27,233 bases of DNA from Planctomycetota bacterium (GTDB lineage: Bacteria > Planctomycetota > Phycisphaerae > UBA1845 > CAIVHJ01), in NCBI GenBank assembly GCA_022573485.1, contig JACZTW010000009.1:1-27233 (forward strand). Reading direction: 5' to 3'. Shown here piece by piece: positions 7,238 through 15,094 of the stretch. A program made the translations under genes and the position numbers. Every line of letters starts with the position of its first letter. Positions within the stretch are counted from its first letter, which is position 1. The notes beneath the pieces are model-generated. The model worked only from the letters and a program-made list of their open reading frames with translations, had not been told where the DNA came from and ran no database searches.

Positions 7238-8981
7238 ATGTGGCGCTGGCGCAGTCTCGTCGAAAATCGATGAGTGGGTATCGGCTGGATGTGCTCGTCA
7301 GAATGTCGTCGGGGTCGCTGTTGTGGTCGCAATTTTCTTTGGCCTGAGCGGCTGCGAAAAGAAATCCGGCGCCCCGCGGAAGTCGAAACTGGCGTCAATG
7401 CAAGCGCCGTGGTTCGAGGAAGTCGCCGTGAACGTAGGAATCGACTTCGTTCTTCAGTCGGGCCACAACAAGCGCCACTGGTTTCCGGAAATATCCCTGG
7501 GCGGCGTGGCGTTGTGTGATTTCGACGGCGACGGGTTTCTCGACCTGTATCTGACGCAGGGCTATTCGCTGGACCCCAGCGCGACCGAACGAGCGACGAA
7601 TCGGCTGTATCGCAATCGCGGCGATGGGACATTTGAGAACGTGACCGATGCGTCCGGCACGGGCGACACGGGCTATGGCATGGGCTGTGCGTGCGGCGAC
7701 TATGACAACGACGGGGACGTCGATCTGTACGTCACCAACGTCGGGGCTAACGCGCTGTATCGCAACGACGGCGGGCTGAAATTCACGAATGTGACCGATT
7801 CGGCGGGGGTCGGCGATCCGAGTTGGGGGACCAGCGCGGCCTTTGTGGACTACGACGGCGACGACGATCTCGATTTGATGATCGTGAATTACATTAGCTG
7901 GTCCCGCGAGCGCGAATTGAACTGCGTCTCCGGCGGGGGCATGCCCGATTATTGCAGCCCGAACAACTACAACGCCCCCGCGCGGGATACGCTGTATCGC
8001 AACAACGGCGACGGGACATTCACCGACGTGAGCGTTGAAGCCGGTTTGGGCAAAGCCTTCGGCAACGGGCTGGGCTTGGGATGCGGCGATTTCAACAATG
8101 ACGGCCGGATGGACATGTATGTCGCCAACGACGGCATGCGGAATCAACTGTGGATCAACCAGGGCGGCGGGCGGTTCAGCGAACAGGCGTTGCTGTCGGG
8201 GTGCGCGGTGAACATTCACGGCTCGCCGGAGGCGGGCATGGGCGTGGTCGGCTTGGATATCGAGAATGACGGCGATCTGGACTTGTTCATGTCGCACCTG
8301 CGCAATGAGACCAACACGTTCTATCTGAACACGGGCGGTCTGTTCGAAGATACCACGGCGACGATGGGCCTGGCGGCATCGAGCTTGGTTTACACGGGTT
8401 TCGGCCTGGGTTTCGCGGATTTCGATCATGACGGATTGCGCGATTTATACGTCGCCAACGGCCGGGTCATGCTGCACTACCCGCGATTGAATCCGAATGA
8501 TCCCTATGCCCAGCCGAACCTGCTCATGCGCGGCGTTGCATTGACGCGCTTCGAGGAAGTCAATCCGCAGGGCGGCACTGCCAAGTTACTGGTCCACACG
8601 AGCCGGGCTGCCGCGTTCGGCGATCTCGAGAACGACGGCGACATCGACATTGTGGTGGCCAACAGGGATGCAGCACCCTACGTTCTGCGCAACGTTGTGG
8701 GCCATCGAGGCCGGTGGATTATGTTCCGTATTGTCAACCGTCACGGCAGCGATGCGCTGGGCGCGATGGTACGGATCGACGTCGGCGGGACCTCGCATTG
8801 GCGTACGGTCCAACCGCACTACGGATATTGCTCGAGCAGCGACCCGCGCGTGCATTGCGGCCTGGGGCAGGTGGACAAGGTTGATGCGGTGCTGGTGCGT
8901 TGGCCGAGCGGCAAGGAGGAGACCTTCGGGCCGTTTCCGGCTGGGAAGATCCACACGCTTCGTGAGGGAGGCGGCGGATAA
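7218..8981 (+). CDS. FG-GAP / ASPIC-UnbV lipoprotein (CRTAC1-like)
   Basis: A 587-residue protein. A hydrophobic leader ends in the lipobox GLSGC (Cys46). Seven Asp-rich loops follow (DFDGDG at 101, then DYDNDG, DYDGDD, DFNNDG, DIENDG, DFDHDG and DLENDG at 469), matching a seven-bladed calcium-binding propeller. A C-terminal ASPIC/UnbV domain (about 505-585) includes VLVRWPSGKEETF. The start is set by GAAGGGA 9 bases upstream of GTG 7218. The frame is open back to 7098, but the upstream start has no suitably spaced ribosome-binding site, and translation from there would run through the whole hairpin element. It is predicted to be an exported, lipid-anchored binding protein. The family resembles human CRTAC1 in domain order; function in bacteria is unknown. 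The next gene begins 3 bases after its stop, so the two are probably cotranslated. Confidence 0.85.
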   Translation: MTSSFSRCGAGAVSSKIDEWVSAGCARQNVVGVAVVVAIFFGLSGCEKKSGAPRKSKLASMQAPWFEEVAVNVGIDFVLQSGHNKRHWFPEISLGGVALCDFDGDGFLDLYLTQGYSLDPSATERATNRLYRNRGDGTFENVTDASGTGDTGYGMGCACGDYDNDGDVDLYVTNVGANALYRNDGGLKFTNVTDSAGVGDPSWGTSAAFVDYDGDDDLDLMIVNYISWSRERELNCVSGGGMPDYCSPNNYNAPARDTLYRNNGDGTFTDVSVEAGLGKAFGNGLGLGCGDFNNDGRMDMYVANDGMRNQLWINQGGGRFSEQALLSGCAVNIHGSPEAGMGVVGLDIENDGDLDLFMSHLRNETNTFYLNTGGLFEDTTATMGLAASSLVYTGFGLGFADFDHDGLRDLYVANGRVMLHYPRLNPNDPYAQPNLLMRGVALTRFEEVNPQGGTAKLLVHTSRAAAFGDLENDGDIDIVVANRDAAPYVLRNVVGHRGRWIMFRIVNRHGSDALGAMVRIDVGGTSHWRTVQPHYGYCSSSDPRVHCGLGQVDKVDAVLVRWPSGKEETFGPFPAGKIHTLREGGGG

Positions 8982-8984
8982 GCG

Positions 8985-10589
8985 GTGGCAATCCGCCCCA
9001 CACACTCGATCGATCCGTCCCTTGCATCTCACGGGCGCGGCGTACGGTGGGCGGTCTATCTGCTCGCCGGCGTGTTGATCGCCATCCTGTTCGGCGTGGG
9101 GCAGACGGCGGCCCATCTGCGGACCGACGAGACGGACTGCTGGCTGTTCGCCTATTACGCGGATCAAATGCTGCAAGGCCGGCAGTTGTATGGGGAACTG
9201 TGGGACAACAAGCCGCCGGGCATCTTCTGGATCAACGCCCTGGGATTGCAGATCGGCGGCTACGGGGGCGTCATCGCGTTGTGCGTGTCGGCCTCCGCCG
9301 TCGCGCTCGGCGTGTTCTTTTTGATCGCGCGGAATTGGTACGGGCGCACACCGGCCATCATTGGAACGGTGCTGGCTTCATTATATTTATCCCACCAAAT
9401 GTACCGCGGCGGGACGAATCGGCCGGAAACGTTCGTGGTCCTGTTCGATTTGGCAGCCGTGTTTTGGTATCAGCGTGGGTTGCGATCGCCGAGTGCGCGC
9501 TGCTGGCTGCTGGCCGGCGGAATGGCTGGCATGTCGTTTGTGTTCAAGCAGACGGGCGTCGCTGCATTCGGGGCGATCCTCGTCCATCAACTGTTCCTGG
9601 CCCTACGCGCGCGAAGGATTGGCCGGGAACGGCTGAGGGTGCTGGCATGGCTTGCCCTGGGTTGGGTTGGCGCGTGCGGCCTGGCCATCATGGCGCTGCT
9701 CTTCACGAGCGATCTCAAGTGGGCCTGGGATGCGATCGTGCTGTTCGTATTTCGCTTCAGCGCTGCCAAGCACGGTGGCATGCCCAGGCCGACACTGTTC
9801 GGAATGTCGGAGCATATCGAGATTCTGGCGCTGCCGCTGATCCTTGCCCTTGCAGCCGTGGCATACGCATTTGCGCGCTGCCTGCGGCGCAACCCGGCGA
9901 ACGGGGAGCAGGCTGGCGCATGGGACGCCGCGGGAATTCCGATCCTGCTCACGGTGTGGTTCCTGGTCGCCGGCTTCATTGCATTTACCGGTCCGAACAA
10001 GGCCTACCACTACGTGCTCCCCGCCCTCAGTCCGCTGTTGTTGCTCGCCACGATGTCGATCGAATTGCTCATCCACCAGCGGGCCGACCACACGCGGCTG
10101 CCGCCCTACGTGCTGCGGTATGTGGCGGTGGGGTGGTTTGCGTACATGGGCTTTACGCCCCTGAAACACCAAATCTACCAGTTGAACAGCGCCGTGTACA
10201 TGCGCCTGCAGCAGCCGGATCCGTTCGGGGACGAAACGATGGTGGACTTTGTCAAATCGATCACCGAAGAAGATGACAGCATTTTCTTGTGGCGCTACCT
10301 GCCACACGTCTATTGGGCCACCGGCCGTTCCAGCGGCGCGCGGTTTCATAGTATGATCAACGTCGGCCAACTTGGCCGGCGTGGGCAGTACATGGTGGAC
10401 GACGTGCTGGCTTCCTTCAAGGCTGACCCGCCCAAACTGATCACTCTGCGTTTTAGACGGGCCCGGGAGTTACGCGACGCGGACCCGGGCAACGGCCCTG
10501 ACTTTCGCGCCTTGGCCGCCTACTTATGTGAACGCTTCGGGCCGATCAACCCAAACAACCCGGATTCGGTGCTGCTGCGGATCGAGTAG
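8985..10589 (+). CDS. GT39-type membrane glycosyltransferase (PMT_2 / ArnT-like)
   Basis: A 534-residue polytopic membrane protein with about ten hydrophobic helices. An acidic DETD segment after the first helix is followed by LYGELWDNKPPG, the hallmark loop of polyprenyl-phosphate-sugar-dependent GT39/GT83 enzymes. Such enzymes transfer a sugar from a lipid carrier on the outer face of the membrane to proteins or lipids. The GTG start is 3 bases after the stop of the FG-GAP lipoprotein gene. This suggests that it may glycosylate the exported proteins encoded upstream or a cell-surface glycolipid; the acceptor is not known. The C-terminal roughly 120 residues are soluble. Confidence 0.8.
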   Translation: MAIRPTHSIDPSLASHGRGVRWAVYLLAGVLIAILFGVGQTAAHLRTDETDCWLFAYYADQMLQGRQLYGELWDNKPPGIFWINALGLQIGGYGGVIALCVSASAVALGVFFLIARNWYGRTPAIIGTVLASLYLSHQMYRGGTNRPETFVVLFDLAAVFWYQRGLRSPSARCWLLAGGMAGMSFVFKQTGVAAFGAILVHQLFLALRARRIGRERLRVLAWLALGWVGACGLAIMALLFTSDLKWAWDAIVLFVFRFSAAKHGGMPRPTLFGMSEHIEILALPLILALAAVAYAFARCLRRNPANGEQAGAWDAAGIPILLTVWFLVAGFIAFTGPNKAYHYVLPALSPLLLLATMSIELLIHQRADHTRLPPYVLRYVAVGWFAYMGFTPLKHQIYQLNSAVYMRLQQPDPFGDETMVDFVKSITEEDDSIFLWRYLPHVYWATGRSSGARFHSMINVGQLGRRGQYMVDDVLASFKADPPKLITLRFRRARELRDADPGNGPDFRALAAYLCERFGPINPNNPDSVLLRIE

Positions 10590-10620
10590 ATTCGCGACAC
10601 GCACTGTCCATGATTTGCAA

Positions 10621-10649
10621 ATGTAGGGTGGGTCGAGACCCACCTGCAT
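10621..10649 (+). repeat. GTAGGGTGGGTC hairpin
   Basis: A 13-bp stem ATGTAGG(G)TGGGTC / GACCCACCTGCAT with one bulged G and a GA loop. A related sequence starting GTAGGGTGG recurs at 10748-10773. It lies 31 bases after the glycosyltransferase stop, between two converging genes, and may help to end transcription. There is no T-run. Confidence 0.6.
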
Positions 10650-10650
10650 G

Positions 10651-10730
10651 TTGAGCCGGGCCCTTCAGGGTCCGGACCGTGTATAGGTCGCCGCGCCGGC
10701 GGTCCGTGGCCTGAAGGCCACGGCTCAGTC
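10651..10730. repeat. Inverted pair of TTCA-loop palindromes, copy A
   Basis: The first half (10651-10680) contains CCGGGCCC-TTCA-GGGTCCGG. The second half contains CCGTGGCC-TGAA-GGCCACGG (10704-10723), which is the same design on the other strand. The first 30 bases are identical, in inverse orientation, to 20546-20575. It sits between converging genes, a typical place for REP/BIME-type extragenic palindromes. No REP-associated transposase is seen in the window. Confidence 0.75.
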
Positions 10731-10747
10731 CAAGCGCTGGCGGTGAT

Positions 10748-10773
10748 GTAGGGTGGCTCCAGCCCCGCCCTAC
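10748..10773. repeat. GTAGGG...CCCTAC palindrome overlapping a stop codon
   Basis: GTAGGG (10748-10753) pairs with CCCTAC (10768-10773), and an inner GGCT-CC-AGCC stem extends the hairpin. It begins with the same GTAGGGTGG as the hairpin at 10621. The stop codon of the minus-strand gene (10770-10772) lies inside it, so the repeat reaches the very end of that gene. Confidence 0.55.
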
Positions 10774-11774
10774 TTTTCGCCGGCCTGGCGGCGCTGGCGT
10801 TCGGTGACCAGGATTTCGAGTCGCGTCTTGAGTTCGGTGAACAGGGCGCTTATGGGTTCGTCGAGTTCGGCAGCCCGCTGTGCTCTTTCGCTCCGGTCTT
10901 TGACAGTTTCGAGGCTCGTGCGGGCGTCCTGCTGTTTCCTTTGGATGGTCGTGGCCTGCCCCTTGACGTCCTTTAGAATGGCGCCTGCGGTACTGCTCTG
11001 GGCCGAATCGAAGCCGTACTTCTCGATGAAGTTCCGGGTGAACTCATCCCACGAGTCCACGGGCGGCGTGATGCGCGCCTGGCGCTCTCGTCTTCGGTCG
11101 CGCCAGCGCTCGCCCCATGCGCCAGGCGAATCGCCGTTGCCCCAGCGGCCCCCGCGCTCGCCGTTTTCACGGCGCTCAGTCCAGCGGGTCATCATTTCTT
11201 CGCGACGCTTGCGGCCCGCCTCAACTTGCTCGGCTGGGAGCAGCTTTTCGATGCGCTCGTTATTTTCCTGCCAATTAAACGAAGTCCGCTCACGCAGGGA
11301 GCGCATTTGCTCCCTGAGTTTCGCGAACTCCTCATCATCCATCATGCCGCGCCGGGCGCGGCGGGCGTCGTTGTCGTCGCTGCCCATGCGCTCGCGCCAA
11401 TACTCCCGCATTTCCTCCCGCAGGCGATCGAGCTTCTCGGCATCGGGCCCGAGGGATTCACGGCGTTCGTCGTTCATTCGCTTCAGTTCGGCGCGGACTT
11501 CACGCTGCTGTTCTTTGCTCAGTTCGTATGTGCGCGTGAACATGGAGACCCGCCAGTCGAGGCGCATCTCGCGCTGCTCCTCCGGGGTGGCGAAGGCCAT
11601 TCGTTCCCTGCGCTCGCGCCAGCGCTGGCGATCGCCGTCACGTCCGCGCCGGTTCTCGGGCGACGGCGCCGCTTCATCCGTCCGATTCGGCGGAGCCTGG
11701 GCCTGTGTAATGGTCGGCAGAATGAGGGAAGCGAGCACGACAGCACAGATTCGACGCAGCACTTGCAGGGCCAT
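10770..11774 (-). CDS. Secreted Arg/Glu-rich helical protein, possibly Spy/LTxxQ-like
   Basis: A 334-residue protein with a Sec signal peptide (about residues 1-26, ending TQAQA), then a Pro/Arg-rich linker and long, highly charged helices predicted to form coiled coils. The segment ELSKEQQREVRAEL resembles the LTxxQ helix of periplasmic Spy/CpxP-like chaperones, but overall similarity cannot be judged by eye. The start is ATG at 11774-11772, preceded by GAAAGGA about 8 bases upstream. A perfect TATAAT lies on the same strand at 11816-11811. It is a single gene, flanked on both sides by copies of the composite palindrome repeat. It probably acts in the periplasm; function unknown. Confidence 0.7.
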   Translation of the reverse strand: MALQVLRRICAVVLASLILPTITQAQAPPNRTDEAAPSPENRRGRDGDRQRWRERRERMAFATPEEQREMRLDWRVSMFTRTYELSKEQQREVRAELKRMNDERRESLGPDAEKLDRLREEMREYWRERMGSDDNDARRARRGMMDDEEFAKLREQMRSLRERTSFNWQENNERIEKLLPAEQVEAGRKRREEMMTRWTERRENGERGGRWGNGDSPGAWGERWRDRRRERQARITPPVDSWDEFTRNFIEKYGFDSAQSSTAGAILKDVKGQATTIQRKQQDARTSLETVKDRSERAQRAAELDEPISALFTELKTRLEILVTERQRRQAGEK

Positions 11775-11810
11775 TTGGCAGTCCTTTCGTTGAAAATGAA
11801 TGACGGTTGT

Positions 11811-11816
11811 ATTATA
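11811..11816 (-). promoter_or_regulatory. -10 box TATAAT of the minus-strand secreted-protein gene
   Basis: TATAAT read on the minus strand, 36 bases upstream of the ATG at 11774. No good -35 hexamer is visible (nearest TGCACA). Confidence 0.5.
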
Positions 11817-11885
11817 GCCGATCGCGGAATGTTGTGCAGCGCCTTCGGAGGAAATGCCGTGTTTCCGGCCGTTGAGGCTCTTCAC

Positions 11886-11972
11886 GAGCCGGTCATCCAG
11901 GGGCCGGCCCGTCCGTAGGTCACCCGCCGCGGCGTGAAGGCCACGGCTTTGCACAAGTGCTGGCAGCGGACG
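11886..11972. repeat. Composite palindrome repeat, copy B
   Basis: A degenerate direct copy of 10653-10746. The shared order is GAGCCGG, then CAGGG, CCGG and TAGGTC, then TGAAGGCCACGGCT and finally AAGTGCTGGC (AAGCGCTGGC in copy A). Copy B lacks about 10 bases of the second palindrome's left arm, so that hairpin no longer folds. The two copies bracket the gene at 10770-11774. Confidence 0.6.
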
Positions 11973-11984
11973 TGGGGCGGCGGG

Positions 11985-11990
11985 TATACT
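11985..11990 (+). promoter_or_regulatory. -10 box TATACT giving a near-leaderless transcript
   Basis: TATACT ends 6 bases before ATG 11997. Transcription would therefore start at or next to the start codon, as in leaderless genes. No ribosome-binding site and no well-spaced -35 box are seen. Confidence 0.5.
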
Positions 11991-11996
11991 GTGAGT

Positions 11997-12416
11997 ATGG
12001 CCCTCGAACCTGAGCATTTGGAGCATATGTTGCAGGAGCAAGAGGGTCCGCACTTGATGACCAAGTCGGCCATCTGCGACGAATGCGGATACCAATTGCG
12101 AGGGCTGCCGTTCGTCGGTTGCTGTCCGGAGTGCGACAGTTTCTACAGCGTGCGCGGCATCAAGACAGAGGGTATCTTCGTTCCCCATGCCGCCAAGTTC
12201 CCCGCCATGGATCTTGCGGCCGGGCTGGCCGGTGGCGGATTGGCTCTCTGGCTGGTCGCCGGCCTGGTGCGCCGGTTTGATCTGTGGTGGCTGCTGTTTG
12301 CGGGCATTCTCGGATACATGGGCTTCGTGTTCCTGCGGCAAGGCCTGCGCCGTCTCCGGCGGTTCATCCGCGGCCAGAAAATCGCAAGCCAAGCCGACTC
12401 GGACGACGAGGTGTAA
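11997..12416 (+). CDS. Zinc-ribbon membrane protein
   Basis: A 139-residue protein. A four-cysteine zinc ribbon (Cys27, Cys30, Cys43, Cys46, in the pattern CDECGYQLRG...CPEC) is followed by two transmembrane helices (about 62-77 and 83-102) and a basic/acidic tail. The family with N-terminal CxxCGYxLRG and C-terminal helices is common in planctomycetes and has no known function. A paralogue with the same ribbon lies at 22418. ATG 11997 is chosen because it directly follows a TATACT box; a longer frame back to 11934 would run into repeat DNA. It converges on the DUF971 gene. Confidence 0.75.
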   Translation: MALEPEHLEHMLQEQEGPHLMTKSAICDECGYQLRGLPFVGCCPECDSFYSVRGIKTEGIFVPHAAKFPAMDLAAGLAGGGLALWLVAGLVRRFDLWWLLFAGILGYMGFVFLRQGLRRLRRFIRGQKIASQADSDDEV

Positions 12417-12461
12417 AGCCCTTTTTCTTCGTGTCGATTCTTCTCCGAAACGCACTCGTCG

Positions 12462-12842
12462 TCACGTTGGCTCGGCATCGAGGGCGCGCAGGAATTTGTA
12501 ATCGTAAATCCCGCTATTATGGCCATCGGACCATTTCAGGTTGATCGCATAATGACCCATGAGTTCCGCATCGATCACTTCGATTTTGCCCCCGCCCGCC
12601 GGGAGATTCAAAATTCGGAGGCTGGTCGGCGGAGTGTCGCGCTCTTTGCGGCAAGTGGCACAGGGACACACGCGGCGCAGCCGGCCCAGCTCAAACTCGC
12701 TGCGGTGCCCGTCCTGCCAATCGATGGCCAGCGTCTGAGCCGTCAGACTCAACTTGATGTCCGCCGGCGTGACTTGCGCGGCGGTCAGCGGGGCGCCGGT
12801 GAGCGGCGCGGGGTCCGGGTTTGCATTGTTTTCACCAGCCAT
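12462..12842 (-). CDS. DUF971 (GBBH-like N-terminal) domain protein
   Basis: A 126-residue protein made of one DUF971 domain. The core pattern includes LAIDWQDGHRSEF, a cysteine cluster CPCATCR, and LKWSDGHNSGIYDYKFLR near the end. This domain also forms the N-terminus of gamma-butyrobetaine hydroxylase and is sometimes fused to or next to Mrp/ApbC iron-sulfur carriers; stand-alone copies are uncharacterised. The cysteines suggest metal binding (inference). The start is placed at 12842 because AAGG lies 8-9 bases upstream; ATG 12866 and an alternative start at 12905 lack a ribosome-binding site. It diverges from the TPR gene. Confidence 0.8.
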   Translation of the reverse strand: MAGENNANPDPAPLTGAPLTAAQVTPADIKLSLTAQTLAIDWQDGHRSEFELGRLRRVCPCATCRKERDTPPTSLRILNLPAGGGKIEVIDAELMGHYAINLKWSDGHNSGIYDYKFLRALDAEPT

Positions 12843-12965
12843 GGGAAGACCTTGCGAGGGATTCATTATTATCGGAATGATCGTGCAGATCGACGCGGCA
12901 TGCAACGGCCATTGCGCAAAATTGACGCTGTAACTCGATCTGCTAACATGACTTGGCTATGATTT

Positions 12966-12982
12966 GTCAGGGTTATCCTGAC
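12966..12982. other. Short perfect hairpin in a divergent promoter region
   Basis: GTCAGG-GTTAT-CCTGAC, a 6-bp perfect inverted repeat about 80 bases upstream of the TPR gene and 124 bases upstream of the DUF971 gene. It could be an operator; this is not more than a possibility. Confidence 0.3.
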
Positions 12983-13059
12983 GAGTTGAGTCCCTCTCGC
13001 GGACATTCCCGATATGATCGTGACTTGTTGATTCGATACGGCGTTTGAGCGGTGGTCGT

Positions 13060-14574
13060 ATGGGTCTTTTTGGTGGTCGCAAAAAGGACAAAGGGGCGAA
13101 GGACGGCGACGGGGGCAAACCGCCCACCGGCACCGAGGCTGCGGCCGGTGCGCCGTCGCTGGATGACGGACCGCCGACCTTCAGCGAGAAAGACATTATC
13201 TCGGCGCGCAAGTGGTTCAAGCAAGCCAACAAGCTCGTCGAAGACCGCAATTATGAGTACGCCATCGAGTGCTTCCTCACGGGGCTGAAGTTCTGGCCCG
13301 AAGCCGTCGAGGAGGGCCACCTGCCGCTGCGTGGTGCTGCCTACGCCCGCCGCGAGATCGGCGGCAAGAAGCCGAGCAAGATCGAAGAAATGAAGCACCC
13401 CATGACCGGCAAAGATCCCTTGCAGGCTCTGCTCAATGCCGAATGGAGGTGGTCGCGCGATCCGACCCAAATGTCGTACATCGGCGGAATCGTCAAGAAT
13501 GCGGCGCGCGGCGGATACGAAGAGACGCTGCTGTTCATCGCACCGATCTATTTTGACGCAGCCAAGAACGCCAAGAAGCTGTCCAAGGATCCGTTTGTCT
13601 TGCTGTACAAATCCTATGACGATGCCGGCAACCGCTGCGAACGGCGCGGCGACTTGAAGCGCGCCATTGCGTTCTTTGAAGGCGGGCTGACCGTGCTTCA
13701 AGTGCTCAACCAACTCGGCGGGCTGAATTCGCCGTATCGCGTGGAACTCAAAGACCTCACCACCAAAGTGACCATCATCAAAGGCAAGTACGGCTCCGGC
13801 GAGGATTTCCGAGGCAGTATCAAGGACTCCGATGCCCAGAGAGATATTCACGACCGCGAACGCATGGTCATGGATGGGGCGCGTCTGGAAGAGTTGATCA
13901 ACGACGCCCGCGAAGGCTGGCGGGCCAATCCAGCCGTGACCGCCAAGCTGATCCACTTGGTCGATTTGCTGTGCCGCGACGAAACGCCGCAACGTGAAGA
14001 AGAAGCCATCAAACTGTTGGACGACGAGTTCGCGTCCGGGGACAACTACAGCTACAAGGTGCGCAGCGACGAAATTCGGACGAAACTGTTCCGCCGCCGG
14101 ATCCGCAAGGCGCTCGCCGCCGGCGACAAGCAGGCCGCGCAGCAGGCGAAGATCGAGCTGTTGAAATTCGAACTCAAGGTCTTCAAGGAGCGTGCGGACA
14201 AGTACCCGACCGACAACAAGGTCAAATTCGAGCTGGGCAAAAGGCTGGTGCAGGCCCGCAGCTATGACCAGGCGATTCCCATGCTGCAGGAGGCCCGCAA
14301 CGACCCCAAGAACCGCACGGCGTGCATGCTCTTGATCGGCCGATGCTTCCTGGAAAAGGGCCTGCACGCTCAGGCAATCACCTCCCTGAATCAGGCCATT
14401 AAGGAGCACGAATTGATTGGGGACGAACTGGGCAAATCGCTCTATTATTGGCTGGGCCGAGCCTGCGAGGCCGCCGGCAAGCCGGAGGACGCCGCCAAGG
14501 CCTTCGGACAGGTCATTCAGTGGGATTATAACTACAAAGACGTCCGCGGGCGCCTTGAAGCCCTGGAGGAGTGA
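13060..14574 (+). CDS. Cytoplasmic TPR protein
   Basis: A 504-residue soluble protein without signal peptide. A charged Gly/Lys-rich N-terminus (1-35) is followed by a helical pair with TPR character (about 45-80), a less regular middle that includes EDFRGSIKDSDAQRD, and three clear TPR units near the C-terminus (about 370-500), ending KDVRGRLEALEE. ATG 13060 is used; the upstream GTG 13045 is in frame but has no support. The ribosome-binding site is weak. It is followed after 104 bases by rpsT. It is probably a scaffold or assembly protein; the partner is unknown. Confidence 0.8.
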   Translation: MGLFGGRKKDKGAKDGDGGKPPTGTEAAAGAPSLDDGPPTFSEKDIISARKWFKQANKLVEDRNYEYAIECFLTGLKFWPEAVEEGHLPLRGAAYARREIGGKKPSKIEEMKHPMTGKDPLQALLNAEWRWSRDPTQMSYIGGIVKNAARGGYEETLLFIAPIYFDAAKNAKKLSKDPFVLLYKSYDDAGNRCERRGDLKRAIAFFEGGLTVLQVLNQLGGLNSPYRVELKDLTTKVTIIKGKYGSGEDFRGSIKDSDAQRDIHDRERMVMDGARLEELINDAREGWRANPAVTAKLIHLVDLLCRDETPQREEEAIKLLDDEFASGDNYSYKVRSDEIRTKLFRRRIRKALAAGDKQAAQQAKIELLKFELKVFKERADKYPTDNKVKFELGKRLVQARSYDQAIPMLQEARNDPKNRTACMLLIGRCFLEKGLHAQAITSLNQAIKEHELIGDELGKSLYYWLGRACEAAGKPEDAAKAFGQVIQWDYNYKDVRGRLEALEE

Positions 14575-14606
14575 TGCTATGCTGTTCTCCTTGCGTGAGT
14601 TCCAAG

Positions 14607-14633
14607 GAGCCGCGGGCTTCAGCCCGCGCGGAC
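14607..14633 (+). repeat. TTCA-loop palindrome, single copy
   Basis: GCGGGC-TTCA-GCCCGC flanked by GAGCC and CGGAC, the same design as the copies at 10651 and 20521. It lies between the TPR gene and rpsT, 46 bases before the rpsT start. Confidence 0.65.
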
Positions 14634-14678
14634 TTCCAAACGGAGAATGATCGCTCAATACTGTGGAGAATGTTGACT

Positions 14679-14951
14679 GTGGCACACTCGCTATCTTCGA
14701 AGAAGAGAATCCGGCAGAACGCGACCAGGCGCGCGATTAACAAGATTCGTTCCGGCTTTTTGAAAGCTCAGACGCGCCTTTTTACGGACGCCGTTGTCGC
14801 CAAAGATACAGCCGCCGCCGAAGCGGAATTCAAGAAACTGACCAAGCAAATCGACCAGACCTGCGCCAAGGGCGTGATGCACAAGAACCAGGGCGCCCGA
14901 CGAAAATCACGCATGCAGCAGCGGCTCAATGCCATCAACAGCGCCGGCTGA
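14679..14951 (+). CDS. rpsT: Ribosomal protein S20
   Basis: A 90-residue, very basic protein beginning MAHSLSSKKRIRQN, the standard S20 N-terminus, and ending KSRMQQRLNAINSAG. S20 binds 16S rRNA early in assembly of the small subunit. The start is GTG 14679, with GGAG 10 bases upstream; the nearby ATG 14670 is in frame but only 1 base from GGAG. Length matches the family. A TTCA-loop palindrome sits in the region just upstream. The promoter is unclear. Confidence 0.95.
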   Translation: MAHSLSSKKRIRQNATRRAINKIRSGFLKAQTRLFTDAVVAKDTAAAEAEFKKLTKQIDQTCAKGVMHKNQGARRKSRMQQRLNAINSAG

Positions 14952-15020
14952 CCGGTTTTCCAATCATCGAGCACCGTGCCGCTTCCGCCGTAGCGTGAGC
15001 GGGACGCCTTTTCACTTGCC

Positions 15021-15026
15021 TATAAT
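15021..15026 (+). promoter_or_regulatory. -10 box TATAAT upstream of the methyltransferase gene
   Basis: A perfect TATAAT, 68 bases before ATG 15095. The predicted leader of about 60 bases contains a small hairpin GCCGG...CCGGC (about 15041-15057). No -35 match at 17 bases. Confidence 0.5.
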
Positions 15027-15094
15027 AAGTGACTGCCCCTGCCGGACGAAAACCGGCTGAGGCCCATTGTCCGTTACGATCGAACTGGGGAAAC

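Noticed and set aside
12973..14685. 570-codon minus-strand open frame opposite the TPR gene
   Set aside because: A shadow frame of a well-supported TPR gene; its own product shows no recognisable domain or ribosome-binding site.
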